From the NCBI RefSeq assembly GCF_000227115.2, contig NC_016487.1, positions 1-64,000 on the forward strand: a DNA stretch of 64,000 nt, given 5' to 3'. The translations under genes and the position numbers were made by a program. Position 1 is the stretch's first letter; each line of letters begins with the position of its first letter. Below, piece by piece: positions 31,351-41,784 of this stretch. Source of the DNA: Naumovozyma dairenensis CBS 421. Lineage: Eukaryota; Ascomycota; Saccharomycetes; Saccharomycetales; Saccharomycetaceae. The notes beneath the pieces are model-generated. The model was not told the origin of the DNA, did not search any database, and saw only the letters and a program-made list of their open reading frames with translations.

Positions 31351-31398
<48 letters not shown>
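31349..31398. repeat. (ATT)n microsatellite abutting the YCR087C-A start
   Basis: About sixteen trinucleotide units directly precede the YCR087C-A ATG on the minus strand (read as AAT repeats in the 5' leader). Length variation here would change the leader, not the protein. Confidence 0.9.
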
Positions 31399-31399
<1 letters not shown>

Positions 31400-32280
31400 C
31401 TTGGGTTTGCTATTACTTTATCGCTATTAGCTATCACTTTATAAAATATTAATGTTAGCTCATCGCAACCACTTTTCTACTTATATTATAAAATTTTTCA
31501 TTTTTCCTATCTTGTTATTATAATCAGAATTTTTCACTTTAACGTTACGCGCTAAATGAATGAAAAATTATAGCTGGGCGGCTATTTGGCTTCCCTATTT
31601 CCTTTACTTTATACTCTTTTCCCTTTATACACTACAAAATAAATCAGTAATATATTTCAAACATAGTTTGTAGAGATGGTATGGTTACTGAAGATACTAG
31701 AATTACATTAGGTGATCAGCATTGTGTCGAAGAGAGGGTTGGTTGGCATGAAATAATGGTGGAACTGTCCCCACTCTATGGTATTGCCTCATACAACGTA
31801 AGTGAAAGGAACAAGAAATAAACCCGAAGAGTAATATTCAGAAGCAATAAACAACTATCTTTCAACATCATGGTTTGAATTCAAGATAGAAACGGTGATA
31901 CTGAATGTTACTGGCATAGTCTTTAGAAATCCATAATTTAAATCAACATAATACAATTACAAATATCATTCCACACGGTCTCCGCGGGAAAAACACGTCT
32001 TAATTTTCCCACCCGCGGACTGTGAGAATGAAACTTTCATCATCGACGAGACGAAACTTGACAGCATGTTTTCGAGAACTTAAACACTGGTGCGTTATAG
32101 GGGTTGAAAAATTATTACCTGGGTGAACTGTCTCATTTCATGCTTGACGTTTTTATATAACAAAAGCTCCTTAACTAACGTCAATTTAAACCTGGTTCTC
32201 CATTACCAACCGTCGGAAACATATCTATACGATTGTTGACGAAATACGTAAGTTCATAGAATCGAAACCTGAAATAAAAG
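31399..32280. promoter_or_regulatory. Divergent YCR087C-A/ABP1 regulatory region
   Basis: This 0.88-kb divergent promoter has two notable sites. TGGGCGGCTA at 31575-31584 (TAGCCGCCCA on the minus strand, one base from the Ume6 URS1 consensus) lies 225 bases from YCR087C-A. A GC-rich dyad at 31981-32019 lies 260-300 bases from ABP1. No gene is seen. Confidence 0.45.
31981..32019. promoter_or_regulatory. GC-rich dyad upstream of ABP1
   Basis: The perfect 8-base arms TCCGCGGG (31981-31988) and CCCGCGGA (32012-32019) flank a 23-base spacer that itself contains GAAAA...TTTTC. It stands out in AT-rich DNA and is probably a pair of protein-binding sites; the factor is not identified. Confidence 0.4.
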
Positions 32281-34128
32281 ATGGCTTTAGAACCAATCAA
32301 TTGCACCACCCACTCGAGGGAAATAGAACAAGAATATTTAAAAGTTGTAAGAGGTGAGGATTCTGCCACTTCCTGGTTAATCATCTCTCCAAACGCTAAG
32401 AAAGAATACGAACCATCACAAACAGGTTCAGACTTCTCTGAATTTTTACAATCATTCGATGAAACAAAAGTTGAATTTGGGTTAGCTCGTGTATCTCCAC
32501 CAGGATCTGATGTGGAAAAATTGATCTTGATCGGTTGGTGTCCTGATTCCGCTCCAATGAAACAAAGAGCTTCATTCGCTTCCAATTTTGCCACTGTCGC
32601 TAACAATGTATTAGGTGGATACCATGTTCAAGTCACCGCTAGAGATGTAGATGATTTGGATGAAAACGAATTATTATCAAAAGTTAGTAATGCCGCTGGT
32701 GCCCGTTATTCTATTCAATCTACACTTCCTTCACAAAAGAAGCCCGTGAAAAAACCTGTCCCTACTACACCTCCACCTGTTAAGAAGACTACACCAACAC
32801 CTGCTCCAAAACTAGAATCCAAACCAAAGCCAACACCAGCCCTTGAAACGACAACAAGGCCTGCAAAGGAAGTTGCCAATGATAATAATAATGATGATTG
32901 GGATGAACCTGAGGTAGAAGTTCGTGACTTTTCAAAACACCCATTAAAGTCAAACCAATCCACTTATAAACCATTAGGTAAAATTGATTTACAAAAAGTT
33001 ATCCAAGAAGAAAATGCAAAGGAAGATCCAAGATTAGTTCATGAATTTTCAAATGGCACTAACAATAAGAAGTTTGATCCAAAATCTGATATTGAAAATT
33101 TAAAAAACCAATCCAAATTACAAAGAGATAATGAATTGGACTCATTTTTAAATAAAAAATCTTCAACAAAGGCACCTATTCCACAAAATGATTTTAACAT
33201 TGAAAACGATAAAGATAAAGTTGTCAGAGGGTTCAAAACTGAAAAGACTCCTGCTCAATTATGGGCTGAAAAAAAAGCTAAAACAGCAGCTGCTGCCTCA
33301 GCTTCCGAAGATAAGCTTGAAAAAGAACAAACATCACCATCCAAAAATGAACAACAAGACGAAGATGAAGACGAAGGAGAACATGATGTTAATGATTTGA
33401 AGTCAAGGTTTGAAAAATTGGCTTCATCCACGGAACCACAAATCATCCAGCCAAAATCATTCTCAAAATCAGAACCAACTAGAGCTGTCGAAGAAGATGA
33501 ACTTCCATCAAAACGTTCAATTCAAAATGATGTGAAGAAAATCGGTACTCCCTTACCAGGTATGCACACTGAAATCGAAGAACCTGCAAGTGACCAGGAC
33601 AATGACGATGACTGGGATGATGAAGAAGAAGAAGAACCTAAACGTACTTTAGCAAGAAATTTACCTCCACCTCCAGTAAGGGAACAAAGTCCAGCAGCAC
33701 CATCTCTTCCTTCAAGAAATGTTGTTAAAGAAGAAGAACCTGAAGAAGAAGCAGTAGAACAAGAAGAAGAACAAGCACCAAGTTTGCCAAGACGAAACCA
33801 ATCAGCTGCGGAAGAGTCTGCAGCTCAAGAAAGTGAAGAAGAAGAAGAAGAAGAAGCACCAAATTTACCATCAAGAAACACCACTTCTTCAGCAAACTCT
33901 GTGCCACCACCTCCTCCAAGAAGAACCATGGAACCTAAAGAGGAGACCAAACCATGGGCTACTGCCGAATACGATTATGATGCAGGTGAAGAAAACGAAT
34001 TGACATTTGTCGAAAATGATAAAATTATAAATATTGAATTTGTTGATGACGATTGGTGGCTAGGTGAATTAGAGAAGAATGGTGAAAAGGGTTTATTCCC
34101 AAGCAATTATGTTTCCTTAGGCCATTAA
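32281..34128 (+). CDS. ABP1: Actin-binding protein Abp1
   Basis: This 615-aa protein compares with 592 in S. cerevisiae. Residues 1 to about 140 form an ADF-homology actin-binding domain (INCTTHSREIEQEYLKVVRG; LIGWCPDSAPMKQRASFASN). Two acidic DDW motifs (near 204 and 442) correspond to Arp2/3-activating acidic segments. A Glu/Pro-rich region holds three copies of APxLPxRN (about 478-535), then PPPPPRR, and a C-terminal SH3 domain at about 559-615 (AEYDYDAGEENELTF, DDDWWLGEL, GLFPSNYV). Abp1 localises to cortical actin patches, recruits Ark1/Prk1 kinases and Sjl2, and promotes endocytosis. It cooperates with Arp2/3, whose subunit ARC35 is also in this window. The start is an ATG; synteny matches YCR088W. 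Confidence 0.96.
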   Translation: MALEPINCTTHSREIEQEYLKVVRGEDSATSWLIISPNAKKEYEPSQTGSDFSEFLQSFDETKVEFGLARVSPPGSDVEKLILIGWCPDSAPMKQRASFASNFATVANNVLGGYHVQVTARDVDDLDENELLSKVSNAAGARYSIQSTLPSQKKPVKKPVPTTPPPVKKTTPTPAPKLESKPKPTPALETTTRPAKEVANDNNNDDWDEPEVEVRDFSKHPLKSNQSTYKPLGKIDLQKVIQEENAKEDPRLVHEFSNGTNNKKFDPKSDIENLKNQSKLQRDNELDSFLNKKSSTKAPIPQNDFNIENDKDKVVRGFKTEKTPAQLWAEKKAKTAAAASASEDKLEKEQTSPSKNEQQDEDEDEGEHDVNDLKSRFEKLASSTEPQIIQPKSFSKSEPTRAVEEDELPSKRSIQNDVKKIGTPLPGMHTEIEEPASDQDNDDDWDDEEEEEPKRTLARNLPPPPVREQSPAAPSLPSRNVVKEEEPEEEAVEQEEEQAPSLPRRNQSAAEESAAQESEEEEEEEAPNLPSRNTTSSANSVPPPPPRRTMEPKEETKPWATAEYDYDAGEENELTFVENDKIINIEFVDDDWWLGELEKNGEKGLFPSNYVSLGH

Positions 34129-34861
34129 TACTTACTTCATGTGCAAAATTTCATTGGTGTGTATATATGTGTATAACGTTGTAAGTATTTCTCATAATGT
34201 ACATGAACAAATAATTACTTTTCATCTAGGTAGAATTTTCGACTGTGATATTATGGAGTAAATTACAATTCAAGTCTTCTTAAAGTTGTACATTAGGGAA
34301 ATTTCCCACAATAACTCTCAAAGACTTTTTTAATGTTACATTGATGGCACATCGTCAAAACTGTGACATATCATAACTTTTCTAATAACCTTTCGTACGT
34401 ATATCGACTGTTTCCTGTTATATTTTGTTATAGAGCTTATCATATATGGACTAAATTACCTAAGAGGGTAGGGCGGCAAAATCTGCCGCGTATCATTAAG
34501 AAGCCAAGAGTCCAGATTTTGCATCTAGTTATACAAACAAAACAGATATGAAACATCTGCAAAACGAAAGAAATAAAACAAGTTAAAACAGATACATGCG
34601 ACCCTTTAGTCTGTGCTCATTATATTCATTTCTTCAGAAATCTTCTATATGTGTAATAAAATTGTTTTACTATGGAGTCAAGAATGACGTAAACTAATGA
34701 ATATAATCAAACCGGAAAGTCATATAAAGAAGAACTTGAAATTGTTCCTTTCCCAATGTTGATCCTTTTCCTTCCTTTAATTTGGGCTCATTGGACGAGC
34801 TACACCAAATATAAGTGCCTCAAGCATTGAAGCTAATCCAGATATAAAGGAATTTTAACTA
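34129..34861. promoter_or_regulatory. FIG2 upstream region with pheromone-response-type element
   Basis: These 733 bases lie between ABP1 and FIG2. A perfect pheromone response element TGAAACA is at 34549-34555, 307 bases from the FIG2 ATG, with a near match (TGTTTCC) near 34410. A TATA box (TATAAA) lies about 34723. A dyad GCGGCA-5-TGCCGC is at 34473-34489. S. cerevisiae FIG2 is strongly pheromone-induced, which the PRE would explain. Confidence 0.45.
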
Positions 34862-37800
34862 ATGCATTCTCTCAATTTGATTACGGCAACGGCATTGCTG
34901 TTTGTAATGGTAAATGGTCAGCTGCCATTCTATTCTAACTCCACTAAAACGGAGCTATCATCATCAAATATATTATTCAGTTCAAATCTCGGGTTAACTT
35001 ATACTGAGCCAGCTACATCTGTTATATTATCAGATTCATATTCCCAACTTATTGAAACATCTGTCTTATCTGTCTTATCTGGCCTTTCTTCAAAGGTACC
35101 AACAACTATAATTTCAAGTGCTGAAAGCTCAACAGTAATGACTCCACCTTTAGATTTATCTCTTACAGTCCAAGCAGATGGGATTTCTTCAGAAGAGTTT
35201 GCTTCAATTGCACATTCTACTCAATCATTACCACCTGTGAGTATGTCTCCATCAACATTTTATCCATATGAATCTGCCCCTACTTCTGATGCTGGCTCAT
35301 CAGACAGTTTCCCTTTAATTAGTACCATCGGTTCTTCATTTAGTATTACTACAGAACCAACCAGTGTGCTGATCTCATCATCAAATGTTACAACAATCAC
35401 AACTGCTTTACCAACAACTTTTACAAGTTCGTTGGAGAATGGTGACGTCACTACTGTTACAACATATGTTTATTCGACATTTACTGAAACTACGTGCCCA
35501 ACATGTACTCATGGCCATTTGGAATCAACATCGTTTTTCTCGTCTTCGTCATCCACAATTGACTTGTCCACTTCTGACTTCATAATCCCTAATTTAACGG
35601 AACCAACCTACGAAACAGGTAAATGGGACTTGACATCATCAAGCGACTTCATACCTTCTCCTACCGACAACCATATTGTAAGCCAAACAAATGTGTCCCT
35701 ACATATTACTACGCAATCTATCTCTCCTTCAATTTCTACCTTAACGAGTTCCAAACAAACATCTACAGTTCAAAATTTACCAAGTAGTATTGCAGGTATC
35801 CATTCAACACTTGCTAATTCATTTAATATAACTTCTCCTCCTGATTCAACCGCAATCTCCAGCATCAATAATATAATAAGTAGCGTTCCAGTTACTTTAT
35901 ATCAACCATCTTCAGTCGTTTCCATATCAAATCAATTAACATATACTACAACTGAACCTAACCTTTTATTTTCGAGTGGAACTGCAACAAGACCAATTCT
36001 AAACAATACAGATACAGTATTAAACACATCTTCTGATTTGGTACCAGCAAGTATATTAAGTACGTCAAATGATACCTCATCAACTATAATTCCTAATACT
36101 ATAATTGAGCAACCAAGTGTATCCTCCACAATCCGTATGACGGTGACTCCTTTGGTTAACACATCAGTCTCTTTGTCAGCCTTAACTAGTATAGAAGTAT
36201 TGTCATCAACACAGTTATCAAATAATACGATATCATTTAGTGATAGCACGTACAAAGAAACCTCAACCACTGTGTATTCTTCGGTTATCGATAATGCCTC
36301 TTCTACTTTCTCGGAATTTATTACACGTAACTTAACCAATCTTTCCACTTCCACAGTGACTCCTGAATTGACCACAATAACCACTACGACTGATTCGATT
36401 ACCTCATCTTATATCGCTAAGAAATCAACGGTAACTACTGTCATTAATGATATCATTACCATTTATACAACATGGTGTCCATTAACTTTATCAAGTCAGG
36501 CCATTACCTTCTCTGATTCTTCTTCCATGAAAGAAAAAATTTCTACTTCAACTATACCAGCTTTACTGTCATCAATTCCTTCATCCAATAGCATGATAAA
36601 TAATGCAACATCAATGGAACCACCCACTTCAAGTATTCCTAGTGTATATCCGGTCTCTACTTTTCAATCAAGCGCATATACCCCTACCATCTCAACAATC
36701 ATTTCTAAATATTCAAATACCAATACTTCGTACATTGCTAAATTATCCACAGTCACTACTACAGTTAAAGGTGTTGTTACTGAATATACAACTTGGTGCC
36801 CTCTAGAAGACCAATCTAAAAGTACAACTACATATAGTAAGGGGATAGAACCAACTGTCCCAGTATTATTAACTACAACGGATACCATCTCAGATAATAC
36901 TACGAGCTCAATACAAATCGTCTTTTCTACTTCAACTACGTCGCACACTCAAACATCAAATAGTGAATCACACCCTACTCTAACTATCAGCTCCACAAGA
37001 AGAAGTGGTTATACCGCATTGGAAAGTAAAGCAACTTCTTCATCACTAGCTTTGGGAAATACCGACTCGAATTATCCACCACTCACCACCAGTGGAAGTA
37101 GAACCATTTTCAAAACGACGACATTGACTTCATCTTCGGATTTGTTAAGCCCACTAAGGTCAATGTTCACTACTAAGCCTTCATCCTCATTATTCGAATC
37201 TGCATATTCAGTATCTACCATATCCACTCACCATGACATCCTTCCATCCATTACTGCCACTTCACCAATTGTCAACACTACAGTCAGGCCAACTACAGTT
37301 GTCAATGAACTCGGATTTTCAACAGTAGAATTCCGTACAGTAGTACGCTCCATCTGTACCACTACAGTTCATGGTGTTGTTACTGAGTTTGTCACCTGGT
37401 GCCCATTGACTTCCTATGAATTGGTTTCAATTACTATCCATGTTCCCAAAACAGTTACTATAACTACCGAAGTTTGTTCAAATCATATGTGTTCAAAGAC
37501 AACTATCATCACGACAGAAACGATCATACCATCAACAGCTTCATCTACTAATCAGATATCTACGGCCATGACAAGTACGCCAGCATACCCATCAACCTTG
37601 AAGAGTGTTTTCACCTCTTATTCCGTGGCCGAACCCTGCTCAGGAGAACACTGTACAAATCCATCAACAGAATTATTATCTACTTTCACATCTACTACAA
37701 ACATATTAGTAAGCTCTACTACGAAGTTGATGTCAAGATCCCTATCAACAACGTCTTTAAGTTCGATTTTCGAGTCTGTACCGACAACAGAGCCATTACC

Positions 37801-39904
37801 ATCCTCTGAATTCACCAGTACTTCAACTTCTATCTCATCCTCAAATCTGCAGAATTCTGAATCTATTTTTACACATCAATCTACTCATAGATCTGCATCT
37901 GGAACTGGGCCTTTTTCTGTATACTCTACATCAACTCAACTAACTCAATCTTATAGTATATCGGCAACACTCCCTTCATTGAGAATACCGTCAAGATCAC
38001 CATCCAGTGGTAACACAGTTCACCATATCAGCGGAACAAGCTCATCTTCTCATGTCGGTTCTAATACAACCCCATCATCTGTTAATGGTAAAACTTCACA
38101 AACAAGCTATTCATCATGGTTTTCTCTTTCTACCGTTACCACAGTCAAATCGGGCGTTACCACAATGTACACTACTTGGTGTCCAAGAACAAGCAAATCC
38201 ACTACCTCTACGACTTCTACTACATCCACTTCATCTACTACTGGTACTACCTCTACTACCTCTACCACATCTACTGTGTCAACTACCTCCACCACTTCAA
38301 CAACTACTCATTCTATCTCGACTACAGTGGCCACACATACCACGCCTACTGTGGATACTAGTTTACCTATTTCTAACATATATACTACGCCTAGTACCAC
38401 TACCATCCACACCACTTCTACCAAAGCAACTACTTTAACCATTGATACTACTCCCATGATCCATATTAGTTCAGCTATTTCTACCACTCATACTAGTTCA
38501 ATTACTCCTAGAACCCGTAGCAGCGTTACTACTTCCACAAGTTCTACAAGACGTACTCCATCTATCATTTCAACCACTCCTACAACGTCAGTCACCTTCA
38601 CTCTTCGAAGCACTTCTAGCACTTCTCCAAAGCAAAATACCGTACCATCAAGTAGTCCAGCATGTTTTGGGGGAGATTGTAGCACTTCAAGAACACCAAT
38701 AACCGTTACAAAATCCTCGTTTACTGATTCTTGTTCTGATAATACGTGTCAATCAGCCACTTCCTCTCAACCAAACACTACACCTGTCAAACCATGTTCA
38801 GATTCCCAATGTTCATCGAAAGTTGAAACCTCATCAGCCTCTACTTCATCGGCAATTTTTACCATTTCCACAGTTACCACTGTCAGGTCTGGAATTACTA
38901 CTATATATACTACATGGTGTCCAAGAACTGGTAAGAGTAGTACATTATGCATTGGCCATAATTGTTCTCCAACACCATCTTCAAGTTTTGAAAGCTCAAT
39001 GACAACTAGTATTTCTTTTTCAACTCTAGTATCAATACCTGCTCTTATAACCACTACAAGCCCTTCGGTACCTCAATATATCAGTTCTACCTCAACTATC
39101 TCAAGTGATCGTACCAGCTCTACTATATGTTCGGGATCCAATTGTCCTGTTTCTTCCATTCGAACACACACAACTCCAACATCTACTACTATTCCAGTAT
39201 TCACTACTTGCGAAGGAGATACATGCTCAACCGATTTGATTAGCAGTTCTAATGTTTGTACTGGAGGTAAATGCAAGTCCACTGTCAATCCTGCATCATC
39301 AACAGCTAACTCCGACACAAGAATAACTTCAACTGTGGTATGCACCAAGTCTAAGTGTCAAACAAAATTAGTATCATCATCTACGACATCTTCTATTACC
39401 TTCTGTACTGGAAATGATTGTACTGAGTCAACTTCCATCTCTTCCTCAACACTATCTTCATCATTATCTAGTCAATTTACAATTTTGACATCTATTTTCA
39501 CACCAAAACCAGTGACCAGCAAATCATTAGTTACTAGTTCTTCTCGTAGCACTATTCCAGTTACCACCATGGTTCCAATGACAAGAATATCAACGAATTC
39601 ACAAAATCAAAAAGTAACCATTACTAGTTCCAGTTCCAGTGTCTTAAATTCAATAACCACTATATTAGTTAGTACGGAAGTGCCCATTATATCAACTCCA
39701 GATATAACCACTATAATCTATACACAACCATGCTCCAATGGTGCTCTATCTTTACCATCTGCAACAACTATAGCGACATCTGTTAAGAATCAACCTTCAA
39801 GTACATGGATTCAAACACCGGTAGTGACTACCTATGCAGGATCTGGATCGAAGATAACAATAAGTTATGGATTAATTGGTTTCATAATAATGTTATTTCT
39901 ATAA
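34862..39904 (+). CDS. FIG2: Fig2-like GPI-anchored mating adhesin
   Basis: This 1680-aa Ser/Thr-rich cell-wall protein compares with 1609 aa in S. cerevisiae. There is an N-terminal signal peptide (about residues 1-19, ending VNG) and a C-terminal hydrophobic GPI-attachment signal preceded by GSGSK. Five repeats centre on TWCP, ending near 36481, 36801, 37405, 38185 and 38922; four of them carry a TVTT block followed by YTTWCP. They alternate with about eleven CxxxxC units from 37470 to 39425. WCPL and CX4C domains are the known adhesion modules of Fig2 and Aga1. A (Ser-Thr-Thr)n tract lies at about 38195-38310. Fig2 acts in mating-cell adhesion and cell-wall integrity. Position after ABP1 matches YCR089W; AGA1 is the paralogue to exclude but is shorter. 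The start is an ATG. Confidence 0.93.
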   Translation: MHSLNLITATALLFVMVNGQLPFYSNSTKTELSSSNILFSSNLGLTYTEPATSVILSDSYSQLIETSVLSVLSGLSSKVPTTIISSAESSTVMTPPLDLSLTVQADGISSEEFASIAHSTQSLPPVSMSPSTFYPYESAPTSDAGSSDSFPLISTIGSSFSITTEPTSVLISSSNVTTITTALPTTFTSSLENGDVTTVTTYVYSTFTETTCPTCTHGHLESTSFFSSSSSTIDLSTSDFIIPNLTEPTYETGKWDLTSSSDFIPSPTDNHIVSQTNVSLHITTQSISPSISTLTSSKQTSTVQNLPSSIAGIHSTLANSFNITSPPDSTAISSINNIISSVPVTLYQPSSVVSISNQLTYTTTEPNLLFSSGTATRPILNNTDTVLNTSSDLVPASILSTSNDTSSTIIPNTIIEQPSVSSTIRMTVTPLVNTSVSLSALTSIEVLSSTQLSNNTISFSDSTYKETSTTVYSSVIDNASSTFSEFITRNLTNLSTSTVTPELTTITTTTDSITSSYIAKKSTVTTVINDIITIYTTWCPLTLSSQAITFSDSSSMKEKISTSTIPALLSSIPSSNSMINNATSMEPPTSSIPSVYPVSTFQSSAYTPTISTIISKYSNTNTSYIAKLSTVTTTVKGVVTEYTTWCPLEDQSKSTTTYSKGIEPTVPVLLTTTDTISDNTTSSIQIVFSTSTTSHTQTSNSESHPTLTISSTRRSGYTALESKATSSSLALGNTDSNYPPLTTSGSRTIFKTTTLTSSSDLLSPLRSMFTTKPSSSLFESAYSVSTISTHHDILPSITATSPIVNTTVRPTTVVNELGFSTVEFRTVVRSICTTTVHGVVTEFVTWCPLTSYELVSITIHVPKTVTITTEVCSNHMCSKTTIITTETIIPSTASSTNQISTAMTSTPAYPSTLKSVFTSYSVAEPCSGEHCTNPSTELLSTFTSTTNILVSSTTKLMSRSLSTTSLSSIFESVPTTEPLPSSEFTSTSTSISSSNLQNSESIFTHQSTHRSASGTGPFSVYSTSTQLTQSYSISATLPSLRIPSRSPSSGNTVHHISGTSSSSHVGSNTTPSSVNGKTSQTSYSSWFSLSTVTTVKSGVTTMYTTWCPRTSKSTTSTTSTTSTSSTTGTTSTTSTTSTVSTTSTTSTTTHSISTTVATHTTPTVDTSLPISNIYTTPSTTTIHTTSTKATTLTIDTTPMIHISSAISTTHTSSITPRTRSSVTTSTSSTRRTPSIISTTPTTSVTFTLRSTSSTSPKQNTVPSSSPACFGGDCSTSRTPITVTKSSFTDSCSDNTCQSATSSQPNTTPVKPCSDSQCSSKVETSSASTSSAIFTISTVTTVRSGITTIYTTWCPRTGKSSTLCIGHNCSPTPSSSFESSMTTSISFSTLVSIPALITTTSPSVPQYISSTSTISSDRTSSTICSGSNCPVSSIRTHTTPTSTTIPVFTTCEGDTCSTDLISSSNVCTGGKCKSTVNPASSTANSDTRITSTVVCTKSKCQTKLVSSSTTSSITFCTGNDCTESTSISSSTLSSSLSSQFTILTSIFTPKPVTSKSLVTSSSRSTIPVTTMVPMTRISTNSQNQKVTITSSSSSVLNSITTILVSTEVPIISTPDITTIIYTQPCSNGALSLPSATTIATSVKNQPSSTWIQTPVVTTYAGSGSKITISYGLIGFIIMLFL

Positions 39905-40075
39905 TGGAACAATTTATTCTATTCTATATCTTAAGCATCCAACCATTTACAAAGGTTAAAAACTTTGTATTTTATATAACATTATATCCTTTATTTATCC
40001 TTGTATTAATTTCTAAAACAAAAAAGCATTTATATTATAATCTAACATCATTTATGTCTCATTAAATAATATTGA

Positions 40076-40660
40076 TTAGCCTTTTATAATTTCTGATTGG
40101 AAAGAACTCACAGATACTTCTTCGCCAGCATCTTCATCATAATCATACCATTCATCTTCACCATTTTCAAATTGACAATCCATAACGTTCCCAGATGTCA
40201 ATTCTGCTTGGAACATCACACTTGATGGGTAAAACTTGGTCAATTCACAACCTCTACAATCCAATTGTAAGATTGCAGCATTATTATTTTCTTTCAAACT
40301 TTTTAAACCATGTTTTTTCCTTGTTAGTTTAATGGATTTTTCTTCCAACTCATCTTCTTCTACTCCACTATCAGGATTATATAAATATTTTTCAAATTTT
40401 AATAAATTTACAGAGATATCCTTTGAACAAAATTTACACTTCATTATGAAGGAGGCTTCACCTTTACTTCCTGGCATTTCATGTTTTTCCACTAAGTTAA
40501 TCAATACGGGGGATCCATGAGCTTCTCTACAACTTGTACAAACTAGATCGAATGCATATTCTGCAGGTTTTGTTGATTGTGCATCTTTCTCATCGTGATC
40601 TTTCACGTATAACCTTCTAACATTTTCAGAAAGTGTTCCTTTAATTATTAAAAATAGCAT
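40076..40660 (-). CDS. YCR090C: CZIB-type zinc-binding protein, YCR090C orthologue
   Basis: This 194-aa protein belongs to the DUF866/CZIB (C1orf123) family. Two CxxC pairs (C41/C44 in CTSC and C75/C78 in CKFC) should bind one zinc. Later CRGCELTKFYPS and an acidic tail (EDEWYDYDED) complete the family pattern. I start at the ATG at 40660, giving MLFLIIKG; the open extension upstream begins with TTG and includes a non-conserved 18 residues. The molecular role in yeast is unknown. It lies tail-to-tail with FIG2 and left of KIN82, as YCR090C does. Confidence 0.9.
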   Translation of the reverse strand: MLFLIIKGTLSENVRRLYVKDHDEKDAQSTKPAEYAFDLVCTSCREAHGSPVLINLVEKHEMPGSKGEASFIMKCKFCSKDISVNLLKFEKYLYNPDSGVEEDELEEKSIKLTRKKHGLKSLKENNNAAILQLDCRGCELTKFYPSSVMFQAELTSGNVMDCQFENGEDEWYDYDEDAGEEVSVSSFQSEIIKG

Positions 40661-41784
40661 TATATTTTTTGAAGATATATTTTCACTTCCTTTGAGGACT
40701 GTTATTATTTCCAATTCTTTGTTTTATGGCTAGTTTATGAAACTCGTTGTATTATTCTACGTACGTAGATATAATTTTTCATTTTGACGTTTATGATATT
40801 TTTCACAACAGTGCGTACGTAAGCTCCGAAAACGTTACTTCTTCCTCAAACAATACAAAAGATGATGCGCCAGAAGTAAGTTGACATGTCATACATATAT
40901 TAGACAAGTTGTAGTCCAATGGTATAGCGAAAGACATTTATTCTTAGATTACATGAACGTGGTGTTGCCTTCCTCCATCTGAGAAAAGGTAGCTTGTCAA
41001 CGAGAATTCTTTTCCCTGGGCGTTATTCAATCACTAGATGTCACCTATCTGTTTAGTCAACAACTGATAATCGACTAGAATAGTGTCCCACCATATACGC
41101 TTTAGTAAGCTACTTTTCAACTCCATTCGAACTTGTAAGGTACTTTTAGTCGTTAATAAGTATATCCTGAATATCTAACCTTCAATGAGGATCAACAATT
41201 CTTCAACCGCTCTTGCGTCACATAATGTTTTTTTGATATAAAAATTGTAAATTTTATTTAGTGAGTTAATACTTCAAGAAGCTCTGGGGGTGTCATTCCA
41301 AAAACCATAGAATGTATATATAAAATTGGATAGGTTTTAAATTGTGCCCTATTTTTATATATTATATTAGACAACTGTATATGATATATAATTGCTTCAT
41401 CTGAGGATAAAGTACCATACCATATGTTTTACTTTCCTATGATAATATAATAAGTTTACTGAATCGTTATTGTTGTGTTGTTTACCCCACAAATTTACTT
41501 TATAGTGTGTATGTACCTCCGTGCACCACAGCGAAAATATGTGTAATCGGGAGATTCCACGCGTCTCCCCACAGTAGATTATTTTAACGAGGAAAATTCA
41601 ATATGTAGTAAAATTATTTATTAAACGTAGAACAAACGAGTTAGATAAGCAGAGCAATAGAGACAGTAAAAGGTTGAATCCAGCTCATGAAAGAGCCGTT
41701 AAGCAATCAATATTTTATTATACTGTATTCCTCTTTGATCCAGTATACAACAACCCAGCGCGGCGACTACAGCTTTAGTTCATT
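40661..41784. promoter_or_regulatory. Divergent YCR090C/KIN82 regulatory region
   Basis: This is 1.1 kb with no gene. A GC-rich patch near 41549-41570 holds an ACGCGT (MCB core, 41559-41564) inside a short inverted repeat (GGGAGA...TCTCCC), 220 bases before KIN82. A second GC patch ('cccagcgcggcgac', 41754-41767) lies just before the ATG. Confidence 0.4.

Noticed and set aside
31351..31437. Poly-isoleucine N-terminal extension of YCR087C-A
   Set aside because: It is the translation of an (ATT)n microsatellite; the conserved protein begins at MVTFNC.
35932..36384. Long antisense frames inside FIG2
   Set aside because: They are shadows of Ser/Thr-rich repeated codons on the coding strand.
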